Assembly: GCA_017984215.1 (NCBI GenBank) | Contig: JAGOAA010000006.1 | Coordinates: 1 to 64,000 of the forward strand | DNA from: Cytophagaceae bacterium | GTDB lineage: Bacteria; Bacteroidota; Bacteroidia; Cytophagales; Spirosomataceae | Direction: 5' to 3' | DNA length: 64,000 nucleotides | Shown here: positions 10,156 through 19,147 of the stretch, piece after piece | How positions within the stretch are numbered: position 1 is the first letter of the stretch | How the letters are laid out: the number at the start of each line of letters is the position of its first letter | Translations under genes and position numbers: made by a program | The notes under the pieces: model-generated | Databases searched by the model: none | What the model was told of the DNA's origin: nothing | What the model saw: the letters and a program-made list of their open reading frames with translations, nothing else

Positions 10156-10935
10156 ATGGAAGCACATGTGATTAAACTATTGGATGAGAAATTCCATTTT
10201 TTCAATCATACACGCTTTATCGAACATGACCCCATCCAGATTCCGCATCTCTTTACGAAGAAGCAAGACATTGAAATCATGGGGTTTTGGGTGGCTGTGT
10301 TGGCATGGGGCCAACGAAAAACAATCATTTCAAAGGCGCATGAATTAATCGATTTGATGGACGGCAGCCCGCTTCAATTCATTCTCCAACATCAAGATAG
10401 CGACCTGAAACGCTTTGAATTGTTCAAACATCGAACCTTTAATGCCACGGACGCTTTGTATTTTATTTCATTTTTCAAACGGCATTACCAGGCAAACGAA
10501 AGCTTAGAAGCAGCTTTTAGTACGCAATATCAGGACGAAGAAATTACCGTAGAACAATCCATCAATCGATTTTACACGCATTTTTTCAACGATGAATTTG
10601 CGCCGCAACGCACACAAAAACACATAGCCTCTCCTGCTAAAAATTCGGCATGCAAGCGCATCAACATGTTTTTGCGCTGGATGGTGAGACAAGATGAGGC
10701 TGGGGTTGATTTTGGCATTTGGAATAAAATCAAACCACATCAATTGGTTTGCCCATTAGATGTACACGCGTTACGAACCGCAGAAAGTTTACAATTGATT
10801 CAACCAGGACCTACGAACTGGAAAAAAGCCGTTGAATTAACGGATACCTTACGGGCCTTGGATCCTAATGACCCTGTTAAATATGATTTTGCCCTGTACG
10901 GTATGGGCATTGAAGAGAAAACGATATGGAAATAG
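10156..10935 (+). CDS. TIGR02757/DUF2400 family protein
   Basis: A 259-residue cytosolic protein with IMGFWVAVLAWGQRKTII near the N-terminus, KRINMFLRWMVRQDEAGVDFG in the middle (quoted in part: MFLRWMVR) and DVHALRTAESL toward the C-terminus. These belong to the TIGR02757 (DUF2400) family, whose helical fold with an aspartate near a helix-hairpin-helix has been likened to DNA glycosylases. No activity is established. Its last 10 bp overlap the aldose epimerase gene, which implies coupled translation. Confidence 0.8.
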   Translation: MEAHVIKLLDEKFHFFNHTRFIEHDPIQIPHLFTKKQDIEIMGFWVAVLAWGQRKTIISKAHELIDLMDGSPLQFILQHQDSDLKRFELFKHRTFNATDALYFISFFKRHYQANESLEAAFSTQYQDEEITVEQSINRFYTHFFNDEFAPQRTQKHIASPAKNSACKRINMFLRWMVRQDEAGVDFGIWNKIKPHQLVCPLDVHALRTAESLQLIQPGPTNWKKAVELTDTLRALDPNDPVKYDFALYGMGIEEKTIWK

Positions 10936-11822
10936 TTCACATAAAAAGCCCTGATGGCACAGCCTATTTTGAAGTAATTCCGGCCTTTGGAGGAATGTTA
11001 ACTCAATTAAACTGGGCTGGAAATGTCATTAAAATTCCCTTTGAAAATCAATTTGCCAACAGTGAAAATCCTTATCACCCCAGTGCATTATTAAGCCCCT
11101 GGGTGAATCGAGTGCGAAATGGCAATTATTCATTTGAAGGAAGAAATTATCAGTTACCCATTAACGAACCTAACTTAGGCAACGCAATTCATGGGCTGTT
11201 GGCACGAATGCCATTTGACGTAAGCCTTGAGGCTTCGAAAGCTACACTAACGTATCATTATGACGCAGAGGAAAAGGCTTACCCATTTCCATTTGAGATG
11301 CAATTAGCCTATTCCTTTTCAGCTGACAATTCGTTTCAATTGCAGTTTCAAGCGAAAAATACAGGTTTAGGCAATATGCCTTTTGCATGCGGTTGGCATC
11401 CATATTTCAATCTAACGCAAGGAAATCTGGCTGATTGGATCATACGATTTGATTCCATAAGTAAATTCCATTCCGATAGCCAAATGATTCCCTTGCGAGA
11501 GGAAAGCTTTGATGCGAGTGCCGGAGTAGATCTTGGCAAAGAGGTATTGGACAATGTATTTAGGCTGGAACCCAAGACGAAACACATTACAAACCTGTAT
11601 AATAAACAGAAAAAGGAATCGTTGTACCTAGAACAATCCAGTATCGATTTCCCTTTTTTAGTTGTATTTGCACCTGAAAATTCAAACTGCGTAGCGATCG
11701 AACCGATGTCGGCAAATACCGATGCATTTAATACCGGAGATGGATTACGCATCTTAGCTCCGAACGAGATCTTTCAATCAAGCGTTAAGATTTGGTATGA
11801 AAAAGCCGACAGTGCAGTCTAA
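10926..11822 (+). CDS. Aldose 1-epimerase family protein
   Basis: A 298-residue protein of the galactose-mutarotase superfamily. Motifs: HGLLARMPFDV (first catalytic-type histidine), FACGWHPYFNL (second histidine), and a C-terminal VAIEPMSANTDAFN holding the conserved Glu. These define a YeaD/GalM-type sugar epimerase. There is no signal peptide, so it is intracellular. It follows the TIGR02757 gene with overlap. Anomeric substrate cannot be told from sequence; it may act on a phosphorylated hexose. Confidence 0.85.
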   Translation: MEIVHIKSPDGTAYFEVIPAFGGMLTQLNWAGNVIKIPFENQFANSENPYHPSALLSPWVNRVRNGNYSFEGRNYQLPINEPNLGNAIHGLLARMPFDVSLEASKATLTYHYDAEEKAYPFPFEMQLAYSFSADNSFQLQFQAKNTGLGNMPFACGWHPYFNLTQGNLADWIIRFDSISKFHSDSQMIPLREESFDASAGVDLGKEVLDNVFRLEPKTKHITNLYNKQKKESLYLEQSSIDFPFLVVFAPENSNCVAIEPMSANTDAFNTGDGLRILAPNEIFQSSVKIWYEKADSAV

Positions 11823-11853
11823 ATAGGCAAAACCTTTTTGTACATTTGTAATT

Positions 11854-12744
11854 ATGATGCAACGATTCTTTTTTCTTGTGCTACTTATATCGAGTATACA
11901 TCCCGTAAAAGCGGATGTTGTGGCTGATAGTTTAGCAAGTAAATGGAAAAGAGACTTCAATACGGGGATTAATTTAAATCAATCGAGTTTTTCTGACAAC
12001 TGGAAAGGTGGAGGAACCAATACCTTCGCCATCGGTTGGTTTTTAAACCATTCCGCGAAAGTAATCAATAACAATTGGCGTTTAAATAGTGATTTAAACC
12101 TACAAGTAGGTTTTCTTCAAAACCGCTCACAAAGCTTGCGAAAGAACGTTGATCGAATCTTTTATGAGTTTAAAGCCGGTTATCGAATAAGCCCCAAGTG
12201 GGATTTTTATGGTTCAACCAACTTTTCATCTCAGTTTTTCCAAGGTTTCGAATACGGGAAAAAGAATACGAAGGGAATTCCCGTAGATTCATTGGTGTCA
12301 AACATTTTCGCACCGGCCTACTTGACCTCTTCCATGGGTTTTGAATATCATCCTGATAAATCCTTTTATACGCGAATAGGTGTAGGAAGTTTACGCCAAA
12401 CCTTTGTGTTTGATGAGCGAATTTCTAGAGCTGGCCTATTTGGTTTGGAGAAACCCGGCGATAATATTCGTAACCAATTCGTTTTTCAATATTTGATGAA
12501 TGTTGAAAAAGATATTTTCCAGAATATCAACATGAAAGCGCGTTATTCAGCATTGGTGGACTACTTCCGCATGGGCTATGCAAACGGCATTGTGCACCGC
12601 TTGGATGCGAATTTTACGATGAAGGTCAACAAATACGTTAGTACGAATTTACAAGCAGTACTCTTCAAGGATTATGACCAAGATCCTAATTGGCAATACT
12701 CTCAAATACTTTCGATGGGTGTCTTATATCGACTAGCTAATTGA
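11854..12744 (+). CDS. DUF3078 outer-membrane barrel-type protein
   Basis: A 296-residue exported protein. The signal peptide is MMQRFFFLVLLISSIHPVKA. The mature part opens WKRDFNTGINLNQSSFSDNW, the DUF3078 signature, followed by alternating aromatic beta strands and a C-terminal strand MGVLYRLAN that ends like an outer-membrane barrel. It likely lies in the outer membrane; the function is unknown. TACATTTG at 11841-11848 matches the Bacteroidota -7 box but would place the transcript start almost at the ATG. The gene converges with Ppx/GppA, overlapping it by 12 bp at the 3' end. Confidence 0.8.
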   Translation: MMQRFFFLVLLISSIHPVKADVVADSLASKWKRDFNTGINLNQSSFSDNWKGGGTNTFAIGWFLNHSAKVINNNWRLNSDLNLQVGFLQNRSQSLRKNVDRIFYEFKAGYRISPKWDFYGSTNFSSQFFQGFEYGKKNTKGIPVDSLVSNIFAPAYLTSSMGFEYHPDKSFYTRIGVGSLRQTFVFDERISRAGLFGLEKPGDNIRNQFVFQYLMNVEKDIFQNINMKARYSALVDYFRMGYANGIVHRLDANFTMKVNKYVSTNLQAVLFKDYDQDPNWQYSQILSMGVLYRLAN

Positions 12745-13632
12745 TCTTTTACGTTGCTGCATCCGCTCATGCAACATTTGAATAATACCATCTTTCAGTC
12801 CTAGGTCAGGCACAAAAATTGTTTGGCAACCCGCTAATTCCATGGCAGTCAAATAGATTGAAGCGGCAGGCACAATCACGTCAGCACGATCTGTATTTAA
12901 ACGCAATTTATTCACACGATCCTCATAGGAATAAGAACTAATGAAGTCAGATATACGCTGCAATTCATCAAAATCCATGGTTTTCTCATCGCTTACCTGA
13001 CTAGACAGATTATATAATTTACTGATATTACCTCCTGTACCAACAGCATAAACAGGTCCCTTTAGGGATTCCATTTGTAAGGAGATCCATTTTTTCATTT
13101 TATCCCAATCGCCTTCTTTTTCTTTACCTTCCAGTAAACGCACAGAACCAATTTTAAATGATTTTGATGCGAATTTCTCTTGATTGCGGTAAAAATTCAA
13201 TTCGGTAGAACCACCACCCACATCGATATGCAAGTAATTCTTCTTTGGGTTTAGGGATTTAACGACAACATCATTGATTAATTCTGCTTCACGTGCCCCA
13301 TCGATAATTTGAATTTTCATATCCAAAATCTTATGGATACGCGTCACTAGTTCAGCCGAATTTGCGGCTTCCCGCATGGCTGAAGTAGCACAAATGGAAT
13401 AATCTTGTACCTCGTGCAAATCCATCAGCAACTTGTAGGCATGCAATAACTTAAATACACGCACCTCAGATTCAGGCGAAATTGTTCCATGACTAAATAC
13501 ATCGTGACCTAAACGTAGAGCAAAACGGACATATTCAACGCGTTTAAAGCTCATCATCCCGTCATTTTCCAATACACTGGATATTTGTAAACGAGCAGCA
13601 TTCGAACCGATATCTATGGCAGCAAATTTCAT
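12733..13632 (-). CDS. Ppx/GppA-family exopolyphosphatase/pppGpp phosphatase
   Basis: A 299-residue ASKHA-fold phosphatase. Motifs: FAAIDIGSNAARLQ (phosphate 1), ATSAMREAANS, IHIDVGGGSTE-type DVGGGSTELNF (phosphate 2), GTGGNISKL, and IVPAASIYLTAMEL. The length equals the two-domain short form; the HD-like C-terminal domains of E. coli Ppx are absent. It may split inorganic polyphosphate, the pppGpp 5' phosphate, or both. The 3' end overlaps DUF3078 and the 5' end overlaps the HesB-like gene by 4 bp, so it is probably coupled to it. Confidence 0.88.
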   Translation of the reverse strand: MKFAAIDIGSNAARLQISSVLENDGMMSFKRVEYVRFALRLGHDVFSHGTISPESEVRVFKLLHAYKLLMDLHEVQDYSICATSAMREAANSAELVTRIHKILDMKIQIIDGAREAELINDVVVKSLNPKKNYLHIDVGGGSTELNFYRNQEKFASKSFKIGSVRLLEGKEKEGDWDKMKKWISLQMESLKGPVYAVGTGGNISKLYNLSSQVSDEKTMDFDELQRISDFISSYSYEDRVNKLRLNTDRADVIVPAASIYLTAMELAGCQTIFVPDLGLKDGIIQMLHERMQQRKRSIS

Positions 13633-13925
13633 GAGATGGGATTGGGTTTATGTAAGTAAAAGCCATTGGCACTTGGCTCAAAGCTTATTTCTGTGCCTAA
13701 AACAAATAATAATTGCCTTTTATCAATAACCACGGGGATTTCTTGAATAAGGTATTCCTCATCAAATTCCGTTTTTTGATCAAAACCTAAGACATATGTT
13801 CCGCCACATGTTCCCCCGCGCATACCAACCCGCAGAAAGGGCTCAGGCATCTTGCCCTGTTGGACAAGTGCAACAAGATTTTCGTACGCTGCGCTTGAGA
13901 ATGAAATAGGAGAATTATTTGACAT
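13629..13925 (-). CDS. HesB/IscA-like iron-sulfur accessory protein lacking the C-terminal cysteines
   Basis: About 98 residues with the A-type scaffold core FLRVGMRGGTCGGTYVLGFD and EEYLIQEIPVVIDKR, so the fold is HesB/IscA. Canonical IscA/SufA/ErpA carry one Cys here and two more in a C-terminal CGCG motif; this protein ends GFYLHKPNPIS and lacks them. I recall the same truncation in other Bacteroidota copies, so it is a lineage variant rather than local damage, though that is from memory. The start at 13925 (MSNNSPISF) is preferred over the one 21 bp upstream. It is coupled to the Ppx gene. Confidence 0.75.
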   Translation of the reverse strand: MSNNSPISFSSAAYENLVALVQQGKMPEPFLRVGMRGGTCGGTYVLGFDQKTEFDEEYLIQEIPVVIDKRQLLFVLGTEISFEPSANGFYLHKPNPIS

Positions 13926-13945
13926 ACATGCAATGAAAGCCTGCA

Positions 13946-13953
13946 CAAATTTA
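13946..13953 (-). promoter_or_regulatory. Candidate Bacteroidota -7 box (TAAATTTG) for the HesB-like/ppx pair
   Basis: On the minus strand TAAATTTG fits TAnnTTTG exactly and lies about 20 bp before the ATG at 13925. A TTTA at the expected -33 distance (18-bp spacing) is a weak partner for TTTG. Confidence 0.4.
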
Positions 13954-14054
13954 GTTAAATTTAACCTGCTATAAAGCTTTTTGTAATTAACATTTTTTAA
14001 GGATTTTAAAGCAATAAAAACGTATCGCTACGTTTAGTTGATAAAATATACAGC

Positions 14055-15620
14055 ATGAATTATTCCATTCTTTGGGCAGACGACGAAATTGATTTATTAA
14101 CTCCCTACATCATATTTTTAGAAAACAAAGGCTATCAAGTGACAGCAGTCAATTCCGGCGCTGATGCATTAGACCTGGTGAATAAGCAAAAATTCGACGT
14201 TTTATTTTTGGATGAAAACATGCCTGGTATGACAGGTCTTGAGGTTTTGATTGCAATCAAGCAAATTCGACCTAACCTTCCTGTCATCATGATTACCAAA
14301 TCCGAGGAAGAGGAACTTATGGAGGATGCTATTGGATCCAAAATTGCAGACTACCTCATCAAACCACTCAATCCAAACCAATTATTATTGTCTGTGAAGC
14401 GAATCTTCGACAAGAAACGTTTGGAGGATGAGAAGACAAACCTGAGTTACCAACAAGAATTCAGGGAACTTTCCATGCGCTATCAAGATGACTTAAATGC
14501 TTCGGAATGGGCTGAAATCTACAAGAAACTGACCTATTGGGAATTGGAAATTGATCAAACGGAGAATAAATCGATGTCGGATGTCCTGATTAGTCAGAAG
14601 TCGGAAGCCAATGTCCATTTCAGTAAATTTATTGAGAATTCGTATGAGTCGTGGTTACAAAAGCCCAATAGCGACACACCGATCTTGAGTCATTTAATGA
14701 TGCGCAAATACGTATTTCCTCGTATACAAGACAAATCGCCCCTCTTCTTTATTTTGGTTGACAATTTACGATATGACCAATGGAAAACCTTGGAAGTGTT
14801 TATCCAAGATTATTTCCAAGTGGAAGATGAGAAGACCTATTTTTCGATTTTACCTACAACCACGGCTTATGCACGAAACGCTATTTTCGCAGGAATGATG
14901 CCGATGGAAATACAGAAAAATTACCCCGACAAATGGGTATTTGATTTAGGGGATTCAGAGGATGAGGAAGGCTATAATCAGCATGAGGAATTCTACCTCA
15001 ATGAACAATTAAAACGCTTAAAAATAGACGGAAAGGCCTCATATCATAAAATTATCCATCAGTACCAAGGAAAACAGCTCGTCGATAATTTTAACAAATT
15101 ATTGACCAATCAACTCAATGTTGTCGTGTACAATTTTGTTGACATGCTCTCCCATGCACGAACCGATATGGCCATGATTAAGGAATTAGCACCCGATGAA
15201 TCTGCCTACCGGAGTCTAACGGCGAGTTGGTTCCAGCATTCCCCCCTATTCGATTTCTTGAAGCGCATTGCGGAGAAAAAAGGTCGTGTCATTATTACTA
15301 CGGATCATGGCATGATACGGGTACAAAACCCGATTAAAATCATCGGAGATCGCAGTACGAATACCAATTTACGCTACAAACAAGGCAAGAATTTAAATTG
15401 GGATGCTTCGAACAAAATGATGGTTTGTCGGAAGCCAGAGCAATTATTTTTACCAAAACCAAACGTATCCACCTCGTATGTATTTTCGAAAGAAGATTAT
15501 ATGTTTGCGTATCCAAACAACTACAATCAATATGTAAACCACTATCGAAATACCTTCCAGCATGGAGGTATTTCCCTAGAGGAATGTATCATTCCTGTAA
15601 CCTACTTGACGGGAAAATAA
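14055..15620 (+). CDS. porX: PorX-type response regulator with PglZ domain
   Basis: A 521-residue protein. The N-terminal CheY-like receiver (1-120) has acidic D9/D10, phospho-acceptor D53 (FLDENMPG), T81 and K103 (LIKPLNP). The C-terminal PglZ alkaline-phosphatase-superfamily domain has VDNLRYDQW, the nucleophile-type PTTTAYARN, VDMLSHARTD and TTDHGM. This is the architecture of PorX, the regulator of type IX secretion and gliding in Porphyromonas and Flavobacterium, where the PglZ part has phosphodiesterase activity. Metal and nucleophile residues look intact. It is divergent from the HesB-like gene and abuts the FtsE-like gene stop to stop. Confidence 0.93.
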   Translation: MNYSILWADDEIDLLTPYIIFLENKGYQVTAVNSGADALDLVNKQKFDVLFLDENMPGMTGLEVLIAIKQIRPNLPVIMITKSEEEELMEDAIGSKIADYLIKPLNPNQLLLSVKRIFDKKRLEDEKTNLSYQQEFRELSMRYQDDLNASEWAEIYKKLTYWELEIDQTENKSMSDVLISQKSEANVHFSKFIENSYESWLQKPNSDTPILSHLMMRKYVFPRIQDKSPLFFILVDNLRYDQWKTLEVFIQDYFQVEDEKTYFSILPTTTAYARNAIFAGMMPMEIQKNYPDKWVFDLGDSEDEEGYNQHEEFYLNEQLKRLKIDGKASYHKIIHQYQGKQLVDNFNKLLTNQLNVVVYNFVDMLSHARTDMAMIKELAPDESAYRSLTASWFQHSPLFDFLKRIAEKKGRVIITTDHGMIRVQNPIKIIGDRSTNTNLRYKQGKNLNWDASNKMMVCRKPEQLFLPKPNVSTSYVFSKEDYMFAYPNNYNQYVNHYRNTFQHGGISLEECIIPVTYLTGK

Positions 15621-16292
15621 TTAAAGAGAATTTACGGGAACGATATTCCCACCCTCGCATTTTAAGATTTTTCCGGGAACACGTTGAATCGTGTGGTAAT
15701 CATGGCTAGCCATGATGATGGAAGTCCCTTGCAGGGTTAATTGTTTAAACAAATCCATGATTTCAATGGAAACCTCTGGATCAAGATGACCCGTAGGCTC
15801 ATCGGCAAGAATTAAAACGGGATTATTCAATAAAGCCCGGGCAATCGCGATACGTTGCTGCTCACCGCCGGATAGTTTATGTACACGCTTGTGAATCGCA
15901 TTTGACATGCCTACTTGCTCCAAAACGACTTCAATACGCGATTTAATTTCCGCTTGGTCTTTATGTCCCGTAGCTTCCAATACGAAAGCCAAATTACGCT
16001 CTACATTGCGATCGGTTAGCAATTGAAAATCTTGAAAAACAAAACCCAATTTACGACGCAGATAAGGAATGTCTTGGTTCTTAATGGTCAGCAAATCATA
16101 GCCTGCAACTTGAGCAGCCCCCGAATCAATGACTAATTCGCCAAAAATAGATTTAAAGAAAGTACTTTTACCTGAACCCGATTTACCAATTAGGTAATAA
16201 AATTCGCCTGCTTCAACTGTTAACGAAATATCTGTTAACGTAGGAATTCCTTCCTGCGAGATATGAACATTTTCAAAAGAAAGTACAGACAT
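15621..16292 (-). CDS. ftsE: FtsE-like ABC transporter ATP-binding protein
   Basis: A 223-residue ATPase with Walker [11 protein letters not shown]-loop [17 protein letters not shown], signature [15 protein letters not shown], Walker [15 protein letters not shown] and H-loop ASHDYHTI. The short single-domain form and the QLLTDRNV region fit FtsE, which works with FtsX to control peptidoglycan hydrolases at division. ftsX is not adjacent, so assignment within the FtsE/LolD/MacB group is by similarity only. It lies 12 bp downstream of the transaldolase-like gene, and its stop abuts the porX stop. Confidence 0.8.
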   Translation of the reverse strand: MSVLSFENVHISQEGIPTLTDISLTVEAGEFYYLIGKSGSGKSTFFKSIFGELVIDSGAAQVAGYDLLTIKNQDIPYLRRKLGFVFQDFQLLTDRNVERNLAFVLEATGHKDQAEIKSRIEVVLEQVGMSNAIHKRVHKLSGGEQQRIAIARALLNNPVLILADEPTGHLDPEVSIEIMDLFKQLTLQGTSIIMASHDYHTIQRVPGKILKCEGGNIVPVNSL

Positions 16293-16304
16293 AAAAAAAG
16301 GGTA

Positions 16305-16961
16305 TTATTGGTTCGATTTAGCGTGATCAGCTAAAAATGTAGCTAAACCACTATCTGTTAATGGGTGTTTTAATAAGGCTAACATGGCTGACAAAGGACC
16401 TGTCATAACATCCGCACCGATTTCAGCGCATTTGATAATATGAATCGGGTGACGTACAGAAGCCGCTAAAATTTGTGTATCAAACTCGTAATTATCATAA
16501 ATCACACGAATTTGATCAATCAAATCCATGCCATCAAATGAAATATCATCCAAACGACCGATAAATGGGGAAACATAAGTTGCTCCAGCTTTGGCAGCCA
16601 ATAATGCTTGACCCGCAGAGAAAACCAACGTACAGTTTGTTTTGATGCCCCGATTAGAAAAATATTTTAATGCCTTGATACCATCCTTAATCATGGGAAT
16701 CTTAACGACAATCTTGTCATCTAATTCCGCTAATTCTTCACCTTCACGAATCATTCCCTCGTAATCTGTAGCGATAACCTCAGCAGAAACATCTCCTTCG
16801 ACTAAATCACAAATTGCCTTGTAATGACGTAAAACGTTATCTTTTCCGCTGATGCCCTCTTTGGCCATTAAGGAAGGATTTGTTGTTACACCATCCAAAA
16901 CACCTAAATCTTGTGCTTCTTTGATGTGGGCTAGATTAGCCGTGTCGATAAAAAATTTCAT
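16305..16961 (-). CDS. fsa: Fructose-6-phosphate aldolase / small transaldolase (MipB/TalC family)
   Basis: A 218-residue class I aldolase starting [17 protein letters not shown]. Motifs: [21 protein letters not shown] with the Schiff-base lysine, [20 protein letters not shown] and [11 protein letters not shown]. The size equals FSA/TalC proteins that either cleave fructose 6-phosphate or act as transaldolase in the pentose phosphate pathway; sequence alone does not separate them. An in-frame ATG 24 bp upstream is less likely, as the family starts with MKFF. The SRP RNA gene lies immediately upstream on the same strand. Confidence 0.88.
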   Translation of the reverse strand: MKFFIDTANLAHIKEAQDLGVLDGVTTNPSLMAKEGISGKDNVLRHYKAICDLVEGDVSAEVIATDYEGMIREGEELAELDDKIVVKIPMIKDGIKALKYFSNRGIKTNCTLVFSAGQALLAAKAGATYVSPFIGRLDDISFDGMDLIDQIRVIYDNYEFDTQILAASVRHPIHIIKCAEIGADVMTGPLSAMLALLKHPLTDSGLATFLADHAKSNQ

Positions 16962-16983
16962 ATGGATAGGTTTGAGTAAGGAC

Positions 16984-17071
16984 AAAAAAAAATGGCAAAT
17001 TCACCGCTACAACCAACCTACCTTTGCTTCTTTCACGACCTGGAGGATTCAGCGGGAGCTGGTAATTTGCC
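16984..17071 (-). ncRNA. ffs: Signal recognition particle RNA, small bacterial type
   Basis: Read on the minus strand from about 17071, the sequence folds into one long hairpin closed by GGCAAATT (17071-17064) and AATTTGCC (17001-16994). The apex holds CCAGGTC, a GTGA tetraloop and AAGAAGCAAAGGTAGG, close to the SRP helix 8 core (CAGG opposite AGCA, with GNRA loop). Inner pairs CCGCT/AGCGG also form. A run of eight or more T follows the closing stem directly, as in an intrinsic terminator, and a TTTG-N19-CATATTTG promoter precedes it. The RNA pairs with Ffh to target membrane proteins. Ends are estimated to a few bases. Confidence 0.82.
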
Positions 17072-17075
17072 GATG

Positions 17076-17106
17076 CAAATATGGCAAAATCTGCGCTTTT
17101 TTCAAA
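17076..17106 (-). promoter_or_regulatory. Bacteroidota-type promoter for the SRP RNA
   Basis: On the minus strand a -33 TTTG (17106-17103) is followed after 19 bp by CATATTTG (17083-17076), one base off TAnnTTTG. It ends about 5 bp before the predicted RNA 5' end, the expected spacing. Confidence 0.55.
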
Positions 17107-17159
17107 ATATATGCCAATAATTTCCGAATACCCCTTAACTTTAATTTCAAATTAAACAT

Positions 17160-17861
17160 ATGCGAATCCTATCCACAATCTGCCTTTCCCTCCTATTGCT
17201 CGCCTGCTCCTCAGATGCAGACTCTTGGCTGCAAGAAGCCAAAAGCCGTTTACAAAAAGGGGAAACAGTATCTGCCAAAGAAGCCATTAAGAAAGCACTT
17301 GAAAAAAATCCAGGACTAGCTGAAGCCTACAATCTTCAAGGGGTTATTGCATTTCAAGAGAAAAGTTGGGATGAGGCACGCACCAACTACCAAAAAGCCA
17401 TTGAATTAAAACCTTCATTATATACCGCACAATTAAACTTGGGAGCCTTAGAAATGGAACAAGGACAATGGCAAGCTGCCGTAGCGCCTACAGAAGCTGC
17501 CGTAAAACTACAACCTGATTCGAGTGCTGCCTATTTACAACGAGGAATCGTACAAGCCGCATTAGGCAAATCGGATGCCGCTGTTGCCGACTTCACACAA
17601 AGCATTTCAAAAAATTCCAAGGAAATCAATGCCTTGTATAATCGGGGGAACATATACTTCCAACAAGAAAAATACGCGCTAGCCAATCAAGATTTTGAAG
17701 CCTGCATTCAAATTGACCCAAATTTTAGCAAAGGATTCTACGCGATGGGTTTAAGTTATTATAAAGTAAATGAGAAAGAGAAGGCATGTTTCGCTTTACA
17801 GCAAGCTCAAAAATTAAAATACCCTGGAGCCAAAGAGGCTGTAAATAACTTATGTAATTAA
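17160..17861 (+). CDS. TPR-repeat lipoprotein
   Basis: A 233-residue lipoprotein: the signal peptide ends in LLLLACSS, with the lipobox cysteine near residue 16. The mature protein is a row of about five to six tetratricopeptide repeats (for example AEAYNLQGVIAFQEKSWDEA and NALYNRGNIYFQQEKYALA), so it is an alpha-solenoid scaffold for protein contacts anchored in a membrane. Function is unknown. The next gene starts 4 bp downstream. Confidence 0.8.
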   Translation: MRILSTICLSLLLLACSSDADSWLQEAKSRLQKGETVSAKEAIKKALEKNPGLAEAYNLQGVIAFQEKSWDEARTNYQKAIELKPSLYTAQLNLGALEMEQGQWQAAVAPTEAAVKLQPDSSAAYLQRGIVQAALGKSDAAVADFTQSISKNSKEINALYNRGNIYFQQEKYALANQDFEACIQIDPNFSKGFYAMGLSYYKVNEKEKACFALQQAQKLKYPGAKEAVNNLCN

Positions 17862-17865
17862 CTCG

Positions 17866-18225
17866 ATGAAAATGAAAAAAGTAATATCCATTTTAGGAAT
17901 CTTCTTTTCCCTAACTTTTTTATTATTTACGTATTGGCAATTCAACGACCCTGATCCAATTTTATGGATACCCATATACGGGGTAGCATCCTACGTATCA
18001 TTCCAGGCATTTAAAGGGCATTTCAACAAAGAGCTACTCGCAATATTATTTATACTTAGTGCATGTGCAGGCATACAATTATGGGTTGAAATGACTGCAT
18101 GGGAAGGTTTTATGACAGACGGCTTAGCGATGAAAACGATGAATCAAGAATTAGCCCGCGAGGCCGCAGGACTTTGGATCGCTTCATTTTCATTTGCCAT
18201 TTATTTCATCTCAGAAAAAAAATAA
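17866..18225 (+). CDS. TMEM220-like integral membrane protein
   Basis: A 119-residue protein with four hydrophobic segments (about 5-22, 30-48, 57-77 and 98-115). The motif YWQFNDPDPILWIPIYG after the first segment is the mark of the TMEM220 family. No activity is known. ATG codons at 17866 and 17872 (MKKVIS) are both possible. It lies 4 bp after the TPR lipoprotein and its stop is 1 bp before the sugar isomerase start, indicating one operon. Confidence 0.75.
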   Translation: MKMKKVISILGIFFSLTFLLFTYWQFNDPDPILWIPIYGVASYVSFQAFKGHFNKELLAILFILSACAGIQLWVEMTAWEGFMTDGLAMKTMNQELAREAAGLWIASFSFAIYFISEKK

Positions 18226-18226
18226 A

Positions 18227-19147
18227 ATGCTTGAATTAGGTTTTGCTTCGGCAATATTGCCCAATTTATCCTTGGAACAAGTCTTGGATTTTGCACATCG
18301 TGCTCGCTTCACATGCGTCGAAGTGATGTGTTGGCCTTCTCAAAATAGCGATACCCGTCGCTATGCGGGTGTAAGCCACATTGCTGTGGACCAACTCGAT
18401 TCCTTAGGCCTTTTGAATTTAAAAACATACCTAAAACAACATCCCGTAAAAATCTCCGCATTGGGCTATTATCCCAATCCAATGGATCCCAACGAAGAAC
18501 AAGCATTGTTTTACCGGGAACATATTAAGAAAATCATTCGTGCCGCTGCAGTCTTAGAAATACCTGTGGTAAACACGTTCGTTGGCCGTGATTTCACAAA
18601 AAACATCGCTTACAATCTGGACAAATTCAAAGAAGTCTGGCCTGAAATCATAGCTTTAGCTGATTCGCTCCAAATAAAAATTGGCATCGAAAACTGCCCC
18701 ATGTTTTTCACAGATGACGAATGGCCGGGTGGCAAAAATTTAGCGACAACACCGAAAATTTGGGATCAATTATTTACAATCATCCCGTCGAAAAATTTTG
18801 GTTTAAACTATGATCCTTCGCACATGGTTTGGCAGCAAATGGATTACTTGTATCCAATCTACCATTATGCAGAAAAACTGCACCATATCCATTTAAAGGA
18901 TGTCAAAGTCTATCCAGATAAATTAAATCGGGTGGGGATTATGGCAAATCCCTTGGAATATCATTCTCCCAAATTGCCGGGATTAGGCGATATTCATTGG
19001 GGTAAATTCATCAGTGCTTTACATGATGTACGTTACCGAGGACCCATCGTAATTGAGGTGGAAGACAAAGCATTTGAGGGATCCGACAATGATGTCCAAA
19101 AGGCTATATACATGGCCAGAAATCATATCAACACCTTTTTACCTTAA
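18227..19147 (+). CDS. Sugar phosphate isomerase/epimerase (xylose isomerase-like barrel)
   Basis: A 306-residue TIM-barrel protein of the AP_endonuc_2 family. Metal-ligand segments: KIGIENCPMFF (Glu), LNYDPSHMVWQQMDYL (Asp, His), HHIHLKDVKV (His) and IVIEVEDKAF (Glu). Family members epimerise or isomerise sugars and inositols, or act on 3-keto sugars; substrate is not deducible. No signal peptide. The start at 18227 (MLELGFASAILP) is chosen over an ATG 33 bp upstream inside the previous gene. The stop overlaps that of the convergent lipoprotein gene by 4 bp. Confidence 0.85.
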   Translation: MLELGFASAILPNLSLEQVLDFAHRARFTCVEVMCWPSQNSDTRRYAGVSHIAVDQLDSLGLLNLKTYLKQHPVKISALGYYPNPMDPNEEQALFYREHIKKIIRAAAVLEIPVVNTFVGRDFTKNIAYNLDKFKEVWPEIIALADSLQIKIGIENCPMFFTDDEWPGGKNLATTPKIWDQLFTIIPSKNFGLNYDPSHMVWQQMDYLYPIYHYAEKLHHIHLKDVKVYPDKLNRVGIMANPLEYHSPKLPGLGDIHWGKFISALHDVRYRGPIVIEVEDKAFEGSDNDVQKAIYMARNHINTFLP

